Assembly (NCBI RefSeq): GCF_033880585.1 | Contig: NZ_CP137624.1 | Coordinates: forward strand, 3,445,501 to 3,509,500 | Direction of reading: 5' to 3' | DNA length: 64,000 nt | Source of the DNA: Lysinibacillus louembei | Lineage (GTDB): Bacteria > Bacillota > Bacilli > Bacillales_A > Planococcaceae | Part shown: in pieces, positions 8,055 through 16,172 of the stretch | Layout of the letters: every line of letters begins with the position of its first letter | How positions within the stretch are numbered: position 1 is the first letter of the stretch | Program-made: the position numbers and the translations under genes | The notes under the pieces: generated by a model | Databases searched by the model: none | The model's input: the letters and a program-made list of their open reading frames with translations, nothing else | What the model was told of the DNA's origin: nothing

Positions 8055-8792
8055 CTATTTTACCGCACGAATAAAAATTCGTTCACTATCCTCTTGTGGC
8101 GCCTCTGTCGACCAGTCTGCTGTCATATGCACTTCGCTAAAGCCTATTGAGCGTAACCATATCTCGTACTGTTCTGGCACAAAGGTGCGCTGATAATGCT
8201 CCTCGTCAAAGCGCTCATACAAGCCGTTTGTCGTTTGGGCGAAAAATGTCATGTAATGGTAAACAGAATGGGCTTCCTTCCCTTGCTCTGTATGCCACAC
8301 ATAGGCAATTTCTTCGTCATCGTATGTGAATGGACTATCCAAAAAGATTTCATCCATTTTATAAAGTGAGTGAACATCGAAAAATAATTGCCCGCCTTGG
8401 CGTAGGCTGTTATAAATGCGCTGTAGCGTTTCTACAACGGCCTGCTCCTCGCGCACATAATTAATCGCATCAATTGGAATAATCGCTACATCAAGCTCGT
8501 AAAAGCCTTCTAGCTGCTCCATTGGCATCGCAATAAGTGGGATGGATTTATTGGCTGCTGCAAAACGAGCGCTAGCAATCATTAGCATTTCCTCTGATAA
8601 ATCCACACCGCTCACCTGATAGCCTGCATTGTCCAATAAAGCAGTTAAAATACCTGTACCACAGCCAATATCTAGTAATGTTGGGTACTCACTTGATGGT
8701 GCATAAGCCTTCACCCATTCCACATATTCATCATACGGAATGTCTGTCATTAATGCATCATACACTTCCGCAAAGCGTTCGTAGCTTGCCAT
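8055..8792 (-). CDS. yqeM: Class I SAM-dependent methyltransferase YqeM
   Basis: A 245-residue Rossmann-fold methyltransferase: motif I LLDIGCGTGILTALL (about residues 39-53), post-I acidic residue in VSGVDLSEEML, and a motif-IV region IIPIDAINYV. The start overlaps the rsfS stop by one base (TAATG). The position after rsfS in the nadD-yqeK-rsfS-yqeM series matches B. subtilis yqeM. The substrate is unknown to me; the neighbourhood hints at ribosome or RNA maturation, but that is only association. Confidence 0.88.
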   Translation of the reverse strand: MASYERFAEVYDALMTDIPYDEYVEWVKAYAPSSEYPTLLDIGCGTGILTALLDNAGYQVSGVDLSEEMLMIASARFAAANKSIPLIAMPMEQLEGFYELDVAIIPIDAINYVREEQAVVETLQRIYNSLRQGGQLFFDVHSLYKMDEIFLDSPFTYDDEEIAYVWHTEQGKEAHSVYHYMTFFAQTTNGLYERFDEEHYQRTFVPEQYEIWLRSIGFSEVHMTADWSTEAPQEDSERIFIRAVK

Positions 8793-9136
8793 TACAGCTC
8801 AGGTGCGTCCAATTGAGGCGCATCTCCCCATAAGCGTTCTAAATTGTAGTAAGCTCGCTCATCCTTATGGAATACATGTGCTACAACATCGCCCATATCA
8901 ACTAAAATCCAGCGCGCTGTATCAAAGCCTTCCACACGCTTTACTTCATAGCCATTTTCATGTGCCTTCTCTTGCAACTCACGTGCAATCGCCTGCACTT
9001 GGCGATCGGAATTACCGTGACAGATAATAAAATAATCCGCTAGCAAAGAAATATTGCCCATGTTTAAGACAACAATATCCTCTGCATGCTTATCGTCTGC
9101 CGCTTTATATGCTAATTGTAATAATGTTTCATTCAT
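8792..9136 (-). CDS. rsfS: Ribosome silencing factor RsfS
   Basis: RsfS binds ribosomal protein uL14 on the 50S subunit and blocks subunit joining, lowering translation under starvation. The 114-residue protein has the family signature: DIVVLNMGNISLLADYFII (N-terminal), then GFDTARWILVDMGDVVAHVFH and YYNLERLWGDA. Length is typical. It lies between yqeK and yqeM in a conserved order, with a one-base overlap with yqeM. Confidence 0.95.
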   Translation of the reverse strand: MNETLLQLAYKAADDKHAEDIVVLNMGNISLLADYFIICHGNSDRQVQAIARELQEKAHENGYEVKRVEGFDTARWILVDMGDVVAHVFHKDERAYYNLERLWGDAPQLDAPEL

Positions 9137-9229
9137 TAATTTTTAGTCCTCCCTAATCAATTGCACCTCGACAGCTGTCAGAGGTTTTATTTAGATGCAG
9201 CGAGCATTTATCTGCCCGCTATTGTTTTG

Positions 9230-9796
9230 CTAGTTCTGTTGAATCAAAATATAGTAATTATAGCATTCGATAGATTGTGGGTAAATCGCTAGCTCCATTG
9301 CGATTAAATGTGCCAATGAATGCTGAATACATGCACGCATCGCCAACGTTAAATCTTGCTGTGCGATTTTGCGTAAATCCTCAACACCTGGAAATTTGCG
9401 ATTCGGCTCAATCATATCTGCTATAAAAAGTATTTGCTCTAATTTTGTCATAGTCGCACGTCCTGTTGTATGGAAGCGAATCGCATTTAACACGTCCTCA
9501 TCCTCCACTTGAAACTCAGTTTGTGCAACCCATGCCCCGACAGGACCATGTAAGATTTCAGCGCCCCACGCAAGCAATTTGCTATCAAGGGCATGTGTGC
9601 GTACAATGTCTCGCATCCATTCTTCATCTGCATATTTCACTACATCATGTAAAATCGCAGCAATTTCTGCTTTTTTGACATCTTCATTATAGCGTTGAGC
9701 TAGCTGCATCGCTGTTTCCATCACACCAATTGTATGAATATAACGCTTTTCTGGCATACGTGGCTTAATCGCATTCAGTAGTTTGTCACGCTCCAT
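9230..9796 (-). CDS. yqeK: HD-domain bis(nucleosyl)tetraphosphatase YqeK
   Basis: A 188-residue HD-superfamily hydrolase. Metal-binding residues are in RYIHTIGVMETA, AAILHDVVKYA (His-Asp), EILHGPVGAW and IRFHTTGRATMT. YqeK proteins hydrolyse Ap4A symmetrically to ADP in Firmicutes; that is family knowledge. It overlaps nadD by 11 bases, indicating co-translation, and sits in the conserved nadD-yqeK-rsfS order. The 93-base gap to rsfS contains the short palindrome GACAGCTGTC but no clear promoter. Confidence 0.93.
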   Translation of the reverse strand: MERDKLLNAIKPRMPEKRYIHTIGVMETAMQLAQRYNEDVKKAEIAAILHDVVKYADEEWMRDIVRTHALDSKLLAWGAEILHGPVGAWVAQTEFQVEDEDVLNAIRFHTTGRATMTKLEQILFIADMIEPNRKFPGVEDLRKIAQQDLTLAMRACIQHSLAHLIAMELAIYPQSIECYNYYILIQQN

Positions 9797-10355
9797 AAAG
9801 ACCTTCCTTTCGAATATATGCCTCTACCGCTTCTGGGACGATATACTTTAATGGACCGCCATCATGACAGCGTTGGCGAATCACTGTTGAAGAGACATTC
9901 ATTTCAGGTGTTTCTAACACTTGCACTGGATACGCCGTTTTTGCTTCTGTTCCAGGACGTTTAATCCCAACAAACTGCACAAGCTGAGTAAGCTCTTCAA
10001 TATGATACCATTTATGCAAAGAGTCAATCATATCGCCGCCAATAATAAAATAAAACTTTGCGTCAGGCTCTCGCTCCTGCAATGCATACATCGTATTATA
10101 CGTATATGATATGCCGCCGCTTTCTAGCTCAATCTTTTCGATATGGAAATACGGTACATCGCTAATCGCAAGCTCCAGCATATGCACTCTTTGCTCATCT
10201 GTTGCCAAATGGCGCGCTTCTTTATGTGGAGGTGTAGCATTCGGCATAAAGCGCACTTCGTCCAATTTTAAGGCATGAAACGCTTCATTCGCCATCAGTA
10301 AATGACCTTGATGTATTGGATTAAAGGTACCACCTAAAATTCCTACACGCTTCAT
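9786..10355 (-). CDS. nadD: Nicotinate-nucleotide adenylyltransferase
   Basis: NadD makes deamido-NAD from nicotinate mononucleotide and ATP. The 189-residue protein starts with the nucleotidyl-transferase motif GILGGTFNPIHQGHLLMA (HxGH) and contains FMPNATPPHK and the C-terminal ISSTxIR-like motif NVSSTVIRQR. Its start overlaps the yhbY stop by one base. Normal length and conserved context. Confidence 0.96.
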   Translation of the reverse strand: MKRVGILGGTFNPIHQGHLLMANEAFHALKLDEVRFMPNATPPHKEARHLATDEQRVHMLELAISDVPYFHIEKIELESGGISYTYNTMYALQEREPDAKFYFIIGGDMIDSLHKWYHIEELTQLVQFVGIKRPGTEAKTAYPVQVLETPEMNVSSTVIRQRCHDGGPLKYIVPEAVEAYIRKEGLYGA

Positions 10356-10660
10356 TACTTTTGTGTTGCCTTTGGTAAAACGATTTTTTTATTGTTGCGT
10401 GACTCTTTGTATAATACAACTGTTAAACCAATTAGTTGCACTAGCTCAGCTCGTGTACCTTGCGCTAAAGCCTCTGCTACCTCATGCTTATCGTCCTCAC
10501 AATTGTCTAAAATACGCACTTTAATTAATTCACGGACTTCTAATACATCGCGCAATTGTGCAAGCATTGCATCATTGACGCCACCTTTCCCCACTTGGAA
10601 AATCGGGTCTAAATGGTGTGCCTCCGCACGTAAAAAACGCTTTTGTTTACCTGTTAACAT
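10355..10660 (-). CDS. yhbY: RNA-binding protein YhbY (CRM domain)
   Basis: A 101-residue single CRM-domain protein (B. subtilis YqeI). Family signature: LTGKQKRFLRAEAHHLDPI, QVGKGGVND and the GTR-containing loop ALAQGTRAELVQLIG. CRM proteins bind RNA and associate with pre-50S particles. It is followed without a gap by nadD and preceded by aroE in the usual aroE-yhbY-nadD order. Confidence 0.94.
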   Translation of the reverse strand: MLTGKQKRFLRAEAHHLDPIFQVGKGGVNDAMLAQLRDVLEVRELIKVRILDNCEDDKHEVAEALAQGTRAELVQLIGLTVVLYKESRNNKKIVLPKATQK

Positions 10661-10685
10661 AAATAATTTCCTTCCTGAAATAACC

Positions 10686-11510
10686 TTATTTTAATTGTGC
10701 CGTTAATTCGGCCATTGTATTCGCTATAGTTGGATAATGCCCTAGCCAATAATTATAGGCAATTGCACCTTGATGCACAAACATACCTAGCCCGTTGACA
10801 ATCGTTGCACCCTTTTCTTCAGCTGCTTGCAAAAAAGGTGTCATTAACGGGTTATAAACGATATCTGCAGCAATCGCATCTTGTGGTAGCCCGTCTAATG
10901 CAAATGGTAAATCAAGTGTGCTGCTCGCCATGCCAGCAGGTGTCGTCTGTATAAAAATTGCAAACTGCCCCAGTTGTTTTTCTGCATCAGCTAAAGAAAT
11001 TGCTTGTCCCGTGCCTAGCTCCTTGCAAATGACCTCCGCCTTTGCGAGAGTGCGGTTGGCAATTGTGATGTTTGAGTAACCTCCAGCTAATAAAGCGAAG
11101 GCAATACCACGGGCAGCACCGCCTGCTCCAATTAATAAAATTGGCTTCTCCTTGTGCTTTATTCCAATCACATCTTCTAAGGAACGGACAAAGCCTGCAC
11201 CATCTGTATTATAGCCTTTATATTTTCCAGTCGCAGTTTTCACGACTGTATTAACAGCTCCCATTTTTGCTGCTTGCTCATCTAGCTCGTCTAACAATGG
11301 AATGATTGCCTCTTTGTGTGGAATCGTCACATTCCAGCCAGATGCACCTAATAATTTCAATGAGGCAACCGCCTCTCGTAAATTGGCGGGCTCCACATGA
11401 ATTGGTATATAGGCTGCATCAACATTCATTTCCCTATACCAAGCATTGTGCATGGCAGGTGATTTGGAATGGCTGATTGGGTCACCGATGACAGCAAACC
11501 ATTTTTTCAT
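10686..11510 (-). CDS. aroE: Shikimate dehydrogenase
   Basis: AroE reduces 3-dehydroshikimate to shikimate with NADPH in aromatic amino-acid synthesis. Visible motifs: substrate binding SHSKSPAMHNAWY (about 13-25), NVTIPHKEA with the catalytic Lys, NTDGAGFVRSL with the catalytic Asp, and the NADP-binding loop LLIGAGGAARGIAFAL. 274 residues, ATG at 11510 with AGAGGTGAG upstream. It follows yqeH by 24 bases and precedes yhbY. Confidence 0.96.
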   Translation of the reverse strand: MKKWFAVIGDPISHSKSPAMHNAWYREMNVDAAYIPIHVEPANLREAVASLKLLGASGWNVTIPHKEAIIPLLDELDEQAAKMGAVNTVVKTATGKYKGYNTDGAGFVRSLEDVIGIKHKEKPILLIGAGGAARGIAFALLAGGYSNITIANRTLAKAEVICKELGTGQAISLADAEKQLGQFAIFIQTTPAGMASSTLDLPFALDGLPQDAIAADIVYNPLMTPFLQAAEEKGATIVNGLGMFVHQGAIAYNYWLGHYPTIANTMAELTAQLK

Positions 11511-11534
11511 CTATGCTCACCTCTATACTTACGA

Positions 11535-12638
11535 TTAAATTAATGATGGGCGAATAAATACTTGTACCCCTTTTGGTGCGTATGCTGCTATGACAACATT
11601 CGCATGCTGTGCTGTAATCCAGCCAAGCCCCGAAAAGACGATATCGGTTTTTGCCTCTTTAATTGAAAATTCATGGCGCACAAGCTCTGGCAATTGCTCG
11701 ATAAACTCTTTACTTGGTGGCGCCAATAGCTCACCTTTATGCTCAGCATATAAAGCATCTGCTTTTTCGAGCTTCGTACGATGAATCGGTAAATCATTCG
11801 CCACATGCACTGTGAACGCTGAACGCTCCCCCTGTACAAAGTCAAAGCGAGCAAGTGCACCGATAAAGAGCGTTTGCCCTGCGTTTTGCTGGTACACCTT
11901 TGGCTTAATTTCCTTTTTCGGCATAATATATTTCAATTCGCTCGCATCTAAATAGTGCGCCATTTGATGATGATTAATAATGCCTGGCGTATCATAAAGT
12001 GCCGAGCCATCATCTAGTGGAATTTCAATCATATCTAATGTTGTACCAGGGAAATGCGAGGTTGTAATAACTTCTCCTTCACCTGTTGCCTGCTTAATAA
12101 TGCGGTTAATAAATGTCGATTTCCCTACATTCGTACAACCGACAACGAATACATCCTTGCCATTTCGATACGCTTCAATTGCTTCAACTACTTCTGCCAT
12201 TCCGCGCCCTTTATGTGCAGAAACGAGCATAACATCCACTGGCTTCAAGCCAAGTGCCTTTGCCTCGCGCTTTAACCAATTAATTACTTTTTTCTCTTTT
12301 ACTGATTTCGGCAATAAATCCACTTTGTTAGCAACAAGCAATACGGGATTTTTCCCAACAAAGCGGTGCAAGCCTGGTAGCCAGCTCCCATTAAAATCAA
12401 AAATATCGACGATTTTCACAATTAACCCTTGCTGCTCACCAAGACCATTTAAAATGCGTAAGAAATCATCATCTGTTAAGCTGACAGGTTGAATTTCATT
12501 GTAGTTTTTCAAGCGGAAACAGCGCTGACAAATAATCGTTTCCTTCTCTAAAGAAGAAGCAGGCGCATAGCCTAGTTCATCTTTATTTTCTGTTTGGATT
12601 ACTGCTCCACAGCCTATACATTGTGGCATTTCTACCAT
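11535..12638 (-). CDS. yqeH: Ribosome biogenesis GTPase YqeH
   Basis: YqeH is a circularly permuted GTPase needed for 30S assembly. The 367-residue protein begins with a Cys4 zinc finger (CIGCG ... CQRCF), followed by G motifs in permuted order: VANKVDLLP (G4), VSAHKGRG (G5), GCTNVGKSTFINRII (G1) and DTPGI (G3), then an RNA-binding C-terminal part. I start at the ATG at 12638, which forms TAATG with the yqeG stop and has GGGAGGA upstream; the longer reading frame to 12653 would bury that site. Confidence 0.95.
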   Translation of the reverse strand: MVEMPQCIGCGAVIQTENKDELGYAPASSLEKETIICQRCFRLKNYNEIQPVSLTDDDFLRILNGLGEQQGLIVKIVDIFDFNGSWLPGLHRFVGKNPVLLVANKVDLLPKSVKEKKVINWLKREAKALGLKPVDVMLVSAHKGRGMAEVVEAIEAYRNGKDVFVVGCTNVGKSTFINRIIKQATGEGEVITTSHFPGTTLDMIEIPLDDGSALYDTPGIINHHQMAHYLDASELKYIMPKKEIKPKVYQQNAGQTLFIGALARFDFVQGERSAFTVHVANDLPIHRTKLEKADALYAEHKGELLAPPSKEFIEQLPELVRHEFSIKEAKTDIVFSGLGWITAQHANVVIAAYAPKGVQVFIRPSLI

Positions 12639-13156
12639 TATTTTTCCTCCCAAGTTGTAATTCCTTTACGTTTCAAATCATTAAATATTCTGCGTTCAAC
12701 AAAGCGATTAAATAATGTGACAAGCCCATCTGATTCCGCTACAGGACGCACTAAAAATGTGTAAAGCTTTTGGCGCTTACCACCAAAAATATCCGTTAAC
12801 AACTGATCGCCTACCATCGCCACTTCGTCTCGACGTAAGCGCAGCTTTAGTAAACCCGCATAGTAAGCTGAACCAAGTGGCTTTTTCGCACGATGGATGT
12901 ACGGAATTCCTAGCGGTGTCGCAAAATGCTTCACACGTTCTTCCTTATTATTTGATACAATAATGACACGAATACCTGCAGCTGTTAATTGCTCAAGCCA
13001 TGTCATTATTTCCTCTGTTGCATCCGCTCGATCCCATTCAACTAAAGTATTATCTAAGTCTGTAATAACACCTTTAATGCCTAGTGCATGCAAGCGCTCT
13101 GGCGTAATTTCGTATACGCTATTGACATAAGCATCTGGTAATAAAAAATTATACAA
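12638..13156 (-). CDS. yqeG: HAD-type phosphatase YqeG
   Basis: A 172-residue HAD superfamily IIIA phosphatase. Motif I is GVITDLDNTLVEWD, motif II IIVSNN, and motif III/IV MVGDQLLTDIFGGKR. Related to mitochondrial phosphatidylglycerophosphatase GEP4; a role as PGP phosphatase is plausible but inferred. The TTG at 13156 has an AAAGGAG site eight bases upstream. It is the first gene of the yqeG-yqeH-aroE-yhbY-nadD run. Confidence 0.9.
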   Translation of the reverse strand: MYNFLLPDAYVNSVYEITPERLHALGIKGVITDLDNTLVEWDRADATEEIMTWLEQLTAAGIRVIIVSNNKEERVKHFATPLGIPYIHRAKKPLGSAYYAGLLKLRLRRDEVAMVGDQLLTDIFGGKRQKLYTFLVRPVAESDGLVTLFNRFVERRIFNDLKRKGITTWEEK

Positions 13157-13216
13157 AATCGTTGCTCCTTTAATTGTATTGCGAAGATCTTTTCGCTATA
13201 GGCATAATGTATTCTA

Positions 13217-13999
13217 TTATAGCATAGTTGCGAAGGCTTCTCCCATTCTTATCGCCTGTCCTTGCTGAACATTTTCAAGAAAAGCAATTGTTTCGCTTTC
13301 AAATAGCATAACAACCGTTGAACCAAATGAAAAATAGCCAACTTCCTCACCTTTTTTCCATTGCTTCGATGTGTTTGTTAATACAATGGAATTGACAAAT
13401 GTAGCGCCAACTTTAATAAAGGCTGCATGCTTGTCCTTACCATAGACGAGCTCACTGACCATACGATAGTTATGACTAATTGGCTTTTTGCCATATTGCA
13501 AGCCTATTTGATTGACCGGGAATGATTTTTTGCCAAGAATGTATTGCTTCTCCACATAGGCATTGACAGGGCTATGCATGCGATGATAATCAGCTGGACT
13601 TAAGTAAAAAACGATATATTGTCCCTTTTCATAACGCTTCGCAGCTTGCTCACTTCCTAATAAGTCAACAAGAGAGTATGGCTTGTCCTTTACTGTTAAA
13701 ATAACATTATCCTTCATTTCTCCAAATGCCTCTAGCTTCGCATCAACAGGGCTAACTAGAATTGAAGGGTTTTCGTCGATTGGACGCGCCTCTGCTTTTA
13801 GCTCGCGTGTAAAAAATTCGTGCAAGCTTTGAAATTGCTCCATTTTTTTTGAAACTTCTTCTATATCAATACCGTATAATTTACTATAGCTGCGAATAAA
13901 TTTCTTACTGTAGCTTGATTTAGCAAATTTCATTAATATGTTAGAGCTTGTTTGACCATTTGTTAATTCAATTAGCTGTTGATAAATTTTTTCTCTCAT
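13217..13999 (-). CDS. psd: Phosphatidylserine decarboxylase
   Basis: Psd converts phosphatidylserine to phosphatidylethanolamine in the membrane. The 260-residue protein shows LVSPVDAKLEAFGEM, FYLSPADYHRMHSPV and the self-cleavage site FGST at about residues 225-228, where the serine becomes the pyruvoyl group of the alpha subunit. The first residue of the usual LGST is Phe here, which occurs in this family. It is divergent from pssA, making a compact phosphatidylethanolamine module; in B. subtilis psd and pssA are instead in one operon. Confidence 0.94.
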   Translation of the reverse strand: MREKIYQQLIELTNGQTSSNILMKFAKSSYSKKFIRSYSKLYGIDIEEVSKKMEQFQSLHEFFTRELKAEARPIDENPSILVSPVDAKLEAFGEMKDNVILTVKDKPYSLVDLLGSEQAAKRYEKGQYIVFYLSPADYHRMHSPVNAYVEKQYILGKKSFPVNQIGLQYGKKPISHNYRMVSELVYGKDKHAAFIKVGATFVNSIVLTNTSKQWKKGEEVGYFSFGSTVVMLFESETIAFLENVQQGQAIRMGEAFATML

Positions 14000-14173
14000 A
14001 TTTCAGCCCCCGTCACGTGTTATTTAGCTTGTGCTATAAATGAGACCTTTACTAACGCTATGCTATTATATAGTGTAACAGCTTAGAAGAAAAGTAGATA
14101 TATTTTAAAGAGCTATCATTTTATCGCTCAAAGCAGTATAATAGAAAAATATTCAGTCGAAGGAGTGTTTCTA

Positions 14174-14713
14174 ATGTTTCTTCTCCAGAAAGTTGACTTA
14201 ACTTTGAAGAAAATAAAATCAAACGCTGCCAATTTAATTACGCTTTTAAATCTATCATTTGGTGGAGCCTCTGTAATGGCATCATTAAATGAAGCATATA
14301 ACTACAGTGTACTCTTTATTTTTATTGCAGCATTTTTGGATCGTTACGACGGCAAAGTCGCTCGAAAATATAATCAGGAATCCGAGCTTGGCAAGCAGCT
14401 TGATTCAATGGGAGATATTATTTCATTCGGTGTAGCACCTGCTATTTTAATGTACGAGATGGTTTTCTCTAACTTTGGTCTACCAGGCATGTTTATTACA
14501 ATTTTTTATATTACATGTGGAGCCTTCCGTTTGGCACGCTTCAATTGTTCAGAAACACCTGGTTTCTTTGTAGGTTTACCAATTACAGCAGCAGGAACAT
14601 TATTAACGATTACCTTTTTCTTAGTGCCTGCCGTTTCACCTGTCTTTTATTTAATCGTATCACCGCTACTTGCGTTATTAATGATTAGCACATTTACATT
14701 GAAAAAAGTGTAG
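14174..14713 (+). CDS. pssA: CDP-diacylglycerol-serine O-phosphatidyltransferase
   Basis: PssA makes phosphatidylserine from CDP-diacylglycerol and serine, the substrate of Psd. The 179-residue membrane protein has the CDP-alcohol phosphatidyltransferase signature DG-x2-AR-x8-G-x3-D-x3-D starting at DGKVARKYNQES, plus five or six hydrophobic helices. The ATG at 14174 is chosen because AAGGAGTG lies upstream; the GTG at 14165 is inside that site. A strong terminator follows. Confidence 0.94.
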   Translation: MFLLQKVDLTLKKIKSNAANLITLLNLSFGGASVMASLNEAYNYSVLFIFIAAFLDRYDGKVARKYNQESELGKQLDSMGDIISFGVAPAILMYEMVFSNFGLPGMFITIFYITCGAFRLARFNCSETPGFFVGLPITAAGTLLTITFFLVPAVSPVFYLIVSPLLALLMISTFTLKKV

Positions 14714-14720
14714 TATATAA

Positions 14721-14753
14721 GGCTGTTCAAAAGAGATCATCTTTTGAACAGCC
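14721..14753 (+). terminator. pssA terminator
   Basis: A perfect 14-bp stem, GGCTGTTCAAAAGA with TCTTTTGAACAGCC, and a five-base loop, followed by TTCACTTTTG, just after the pssA stop. Confidence 0.85.
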
Positions 14754-14773
14754 TTCACTTTTGTCATGAAAAG

Positions 14774-15091
14774 GACCATCTCAAAATACTTTTCAGACAT
14801 TGTTTGCTATTTATCAATTATCCGCTATACCGTGCTTCTGCGGTGGCCGCATTACATGCCGCCATCCTCGGCGCAAAGAGACCGTCTCAAAATACTTTTC
14901 AGACATTGCTTGCTGTTTATCATCTATCTGCTATGCTGTGCTTCTGCGGTGGTCGCATTTTATGCCACCATCCTCGGCGCAAAGAGACCGTCTCAAAATA
15001 CTTTTCAGACATTGCTTGCTGTTTATCATCTATCTGCTATGCTGTGCTTCTGCGGTGGCCGCATTGCATGCCGCCATCCTCGGCGCAAAAG
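14774..15091. repeat. Three tandem 106-bp repeats inside a long inverted repeat
   Basis: Units start at 14774, 14880 and 14986, and a fourth truncated one at 15092, all exactly 106 bp apart. Each starts with a terminator-like hairpin (GTCTCAAAA-TAC-TTTTCAGAC in units 2 and 3) followed by about 85 bp with a GC-rich foldable part (GCGG-TGG-CCGC). Units 2 and 3 are nearly identical; unit 1 is more diverged. The array is bounded by a 17-bp inverted repeat, CATGAAAAGGACCATCT at 14765 and its complement ending at 15130. Because 106 is not a multiple of 3, all frames stay open and give spurious ORFs. Confidence 0.85.
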
Positions 15092-15131
15092 GACCATCTC
15101 AAAATGAATTTTCAGATGGTCCTTTTCATGA
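15091..15131 (+). terminator. Terminator-like hairpin at the end of the 106-bp array
   Basis: GGACCATCT pairs with AGATGGTCC, enclosing a C-C mismatch and an AAAAT/ATTTT inner stem, followed by TTTTC. It is the intact version of the hairpin that starts each repeat unit. Confidence 0.7.
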
Positions 15132-15178
15132 AGTGCTAAAAATCGACATATACTGCTAAAAAGGCGGAAGGATGAAGC

Positions 15179-15883
15179 ATGTTGAGCGGTATATTTTTTT
15201 CGCTCATTCAACTATGGTTAGAATTCCCTTCATTGCTCGGTTATTTAAAGGGCCAGGCGTTTTCTAAACCATTTTCTCGTGAAGAAGAGGCAGAAGTATT
15301 AGAAAAGTATTTAGCAGGGGATGAGCAAGCGCGCCTTGATTTAATTGAGCGCAATATGCGACTCGTAGCGCACGTCGTAAAAAAATTCCATCCTCCTCAT
15401 GAACAGCTCGATGATTATATTTCCATCGGGACAATCGGCTTAATGAAGGCGGTAGCTAGCTATACACCCGACAAAAAAACAAGGCTTGCTACATATGCCG
15501 CAAGATGTATTGAAAATGAAATATTGATGCATTTACGTGCACAAAAAAAGGTACAAAAGGATATTTCACTTTTTGAGTCAATCGGTGTTGACCATGAAGG
15601 GCAATCGTTGCAAATTCGCGATTTGCTGCAATTAGATGAGCAGCCAACAATCGATATTTTAGAGCAGCAGGAGCGCTTTGCGCAGCTCTATGCTTATTTA
15701 GATACACTGGATGAGCGAGAGCTAGAAATTATTACGTATCGCTATGGGCTACAGCAACAAGAACCATTGACCCAAAAGGAAATTGCCAAAAAGCTCAATA
15801 TCTCAAGAAGCTATGTATCACGCATTGAAAAAAGAGCATTAATTAAGCTTTATCAGCAATTCAAGCATAATCAAAAGGAGTAA
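15179..15883 (+). CDS. sigK: Sporulation sigma factor SigK (intact, pro-form)
   Basis: Sigma-K directs late mother-cell transcription. The 234-residue protein has the hydrophobic pro-sequence (MLSGIFFSLIQLWLEFPSLL) removed by SpoIVFB in B. subtilis, then region 2 (ERNMRLVAHVVKKF, DDYISIGTIGLMKAV, TYAARCIENEILMHLR) and region 4 (RYGLQQQEPLTQKEIAKKL, SRSYVSRIEKRAL). The reading frame is complete, so no skin element interrupts it here. ATG at 15179 with AAGGATG upstream. It lies on the plus strand between pssA and the minus-strand mtnN block. Confidence 0.96.
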   Translation: MLSGIFFSLIQLWLEFPSLLGYLKGQAFSKPFSREEEAEVLEKYLAGDEQARLDLIERNMRLVAHVVKKFHPPHEQLDDYISIGTIGLMKAVASYTPDKKTRLATYAARCIENEILMHLRAQKKVQKDISLFESIGVDHEGQSLQIRDLLQLDEQPTIDILEQQERFAQLYAYLDTLDERELEIITYRYGLQQQEPLTQKEIAKKLNISRSYVSRIEKRALIKLYQQFKHNQKE

Positions 15884-15885
15884 TC

Positions 15886-16010
15886 CATTACGTCTCGGCT
15901 AACGCTCATCCAGATTTTTTTCGAGCTTGCGAGGAAATCTGTGACATCCGCCGGGGCGTTGGTGGTTGCCTAGTCGTTGCCATGGCGCATTTCTAGACTG
16001 AGCCTCTCTG
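15886..16010. repeat. Possible dispersed non-coding repeat after sigK
   Basis: About 125 bp with a base composition unlike the flanks (GC-rich: CATCCGCCGGGGCGTTGG) and containing AGATTTTTTTCGAGCTTGCGAG. On the minus strand it gives a 25-codon frame ending PRRMSQISSQARKKSG. I recall that peptide phrase from many spurious Bacillaceae ORFs, suggesting a dispersed repeat, but there is only one copy in this window so it cannot be shown here. Confidence 0.35.
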
Positions 16011-16030
16011 TTTGTACACTCACTGAATCA

Positions 16031-16075
16031 AAATAAAAACGCTTGAAAACGAGGATTTCCCCTTGCTTTCAAGCG
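16031..16075 (-). terminator. Terminator of the 29-codon membrane microgene
   Basis: CGCTTGAAA pairs with TTTCAAGCG and extends inward to a 15-bp stem with one mismatch. On the minus strand it is followed by TTTTTATTTT. It begins eight bases after the microgene stop. Confidence 0.8.
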
Positions 16076-16082
16076 CTTTACT

Positions 16083-16172
16083 TTATTCAATTGTACTATC
16101 ATGTACATCCGCCGAAATCACTAGCATGAATACTACTGTTGCCATAATCGCTGCCGTCGCAATAAATATCAT
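16083..16172 (-). CDS. 29-residue transmembrane microprotein (putative)
   Basis: The frame from ATG 16172 to TAA 16083 encodes 29 residues: MIFIATAAIMATVVFMLVIS followed by the acidic tail ADVHDSTIE. This is one transmembrane helix with a short charged C terminus. It has an AGAGGAG ribosome site eight bases upstream and its own strong terminator, which makes real expression likely. An upstream CATATACGAT is compatible with a sporulation sigma -10 but this is weak. I do not recognise a family. It lies between sigK and mtnN, convergent with sigK. Confidence 0.6.
   Translation of the reverse strand: MIFIATAAIMATVVFMLVISADVHDSTIE

Noticed and set aside
9161-9190. Palindrome GACAGCTGTC between yqeK and rsfS
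   Set aside because: It is short, with no U-run and no promoter nearby; it may be chance.
14774-15091. Possible CRISPR array
   Set aside because: The units are head-to-tail copies of the whole 106 bp with no distinct variable spacers, and no cas genes are present.
14744-15159. Three overlapping ORFs of 113-131 codons rich in Cys and His
   Set aside because: They run through the 106-bp tandem repeat in different frames. The period is not divisible by three and there are no ribosome sites, so the openness is a product of the repeat.
15179-15883. Possible skin-type interruption of sigK
   Set aside because: The frame encodes all regions from pro-sequence to region 4 without a break.
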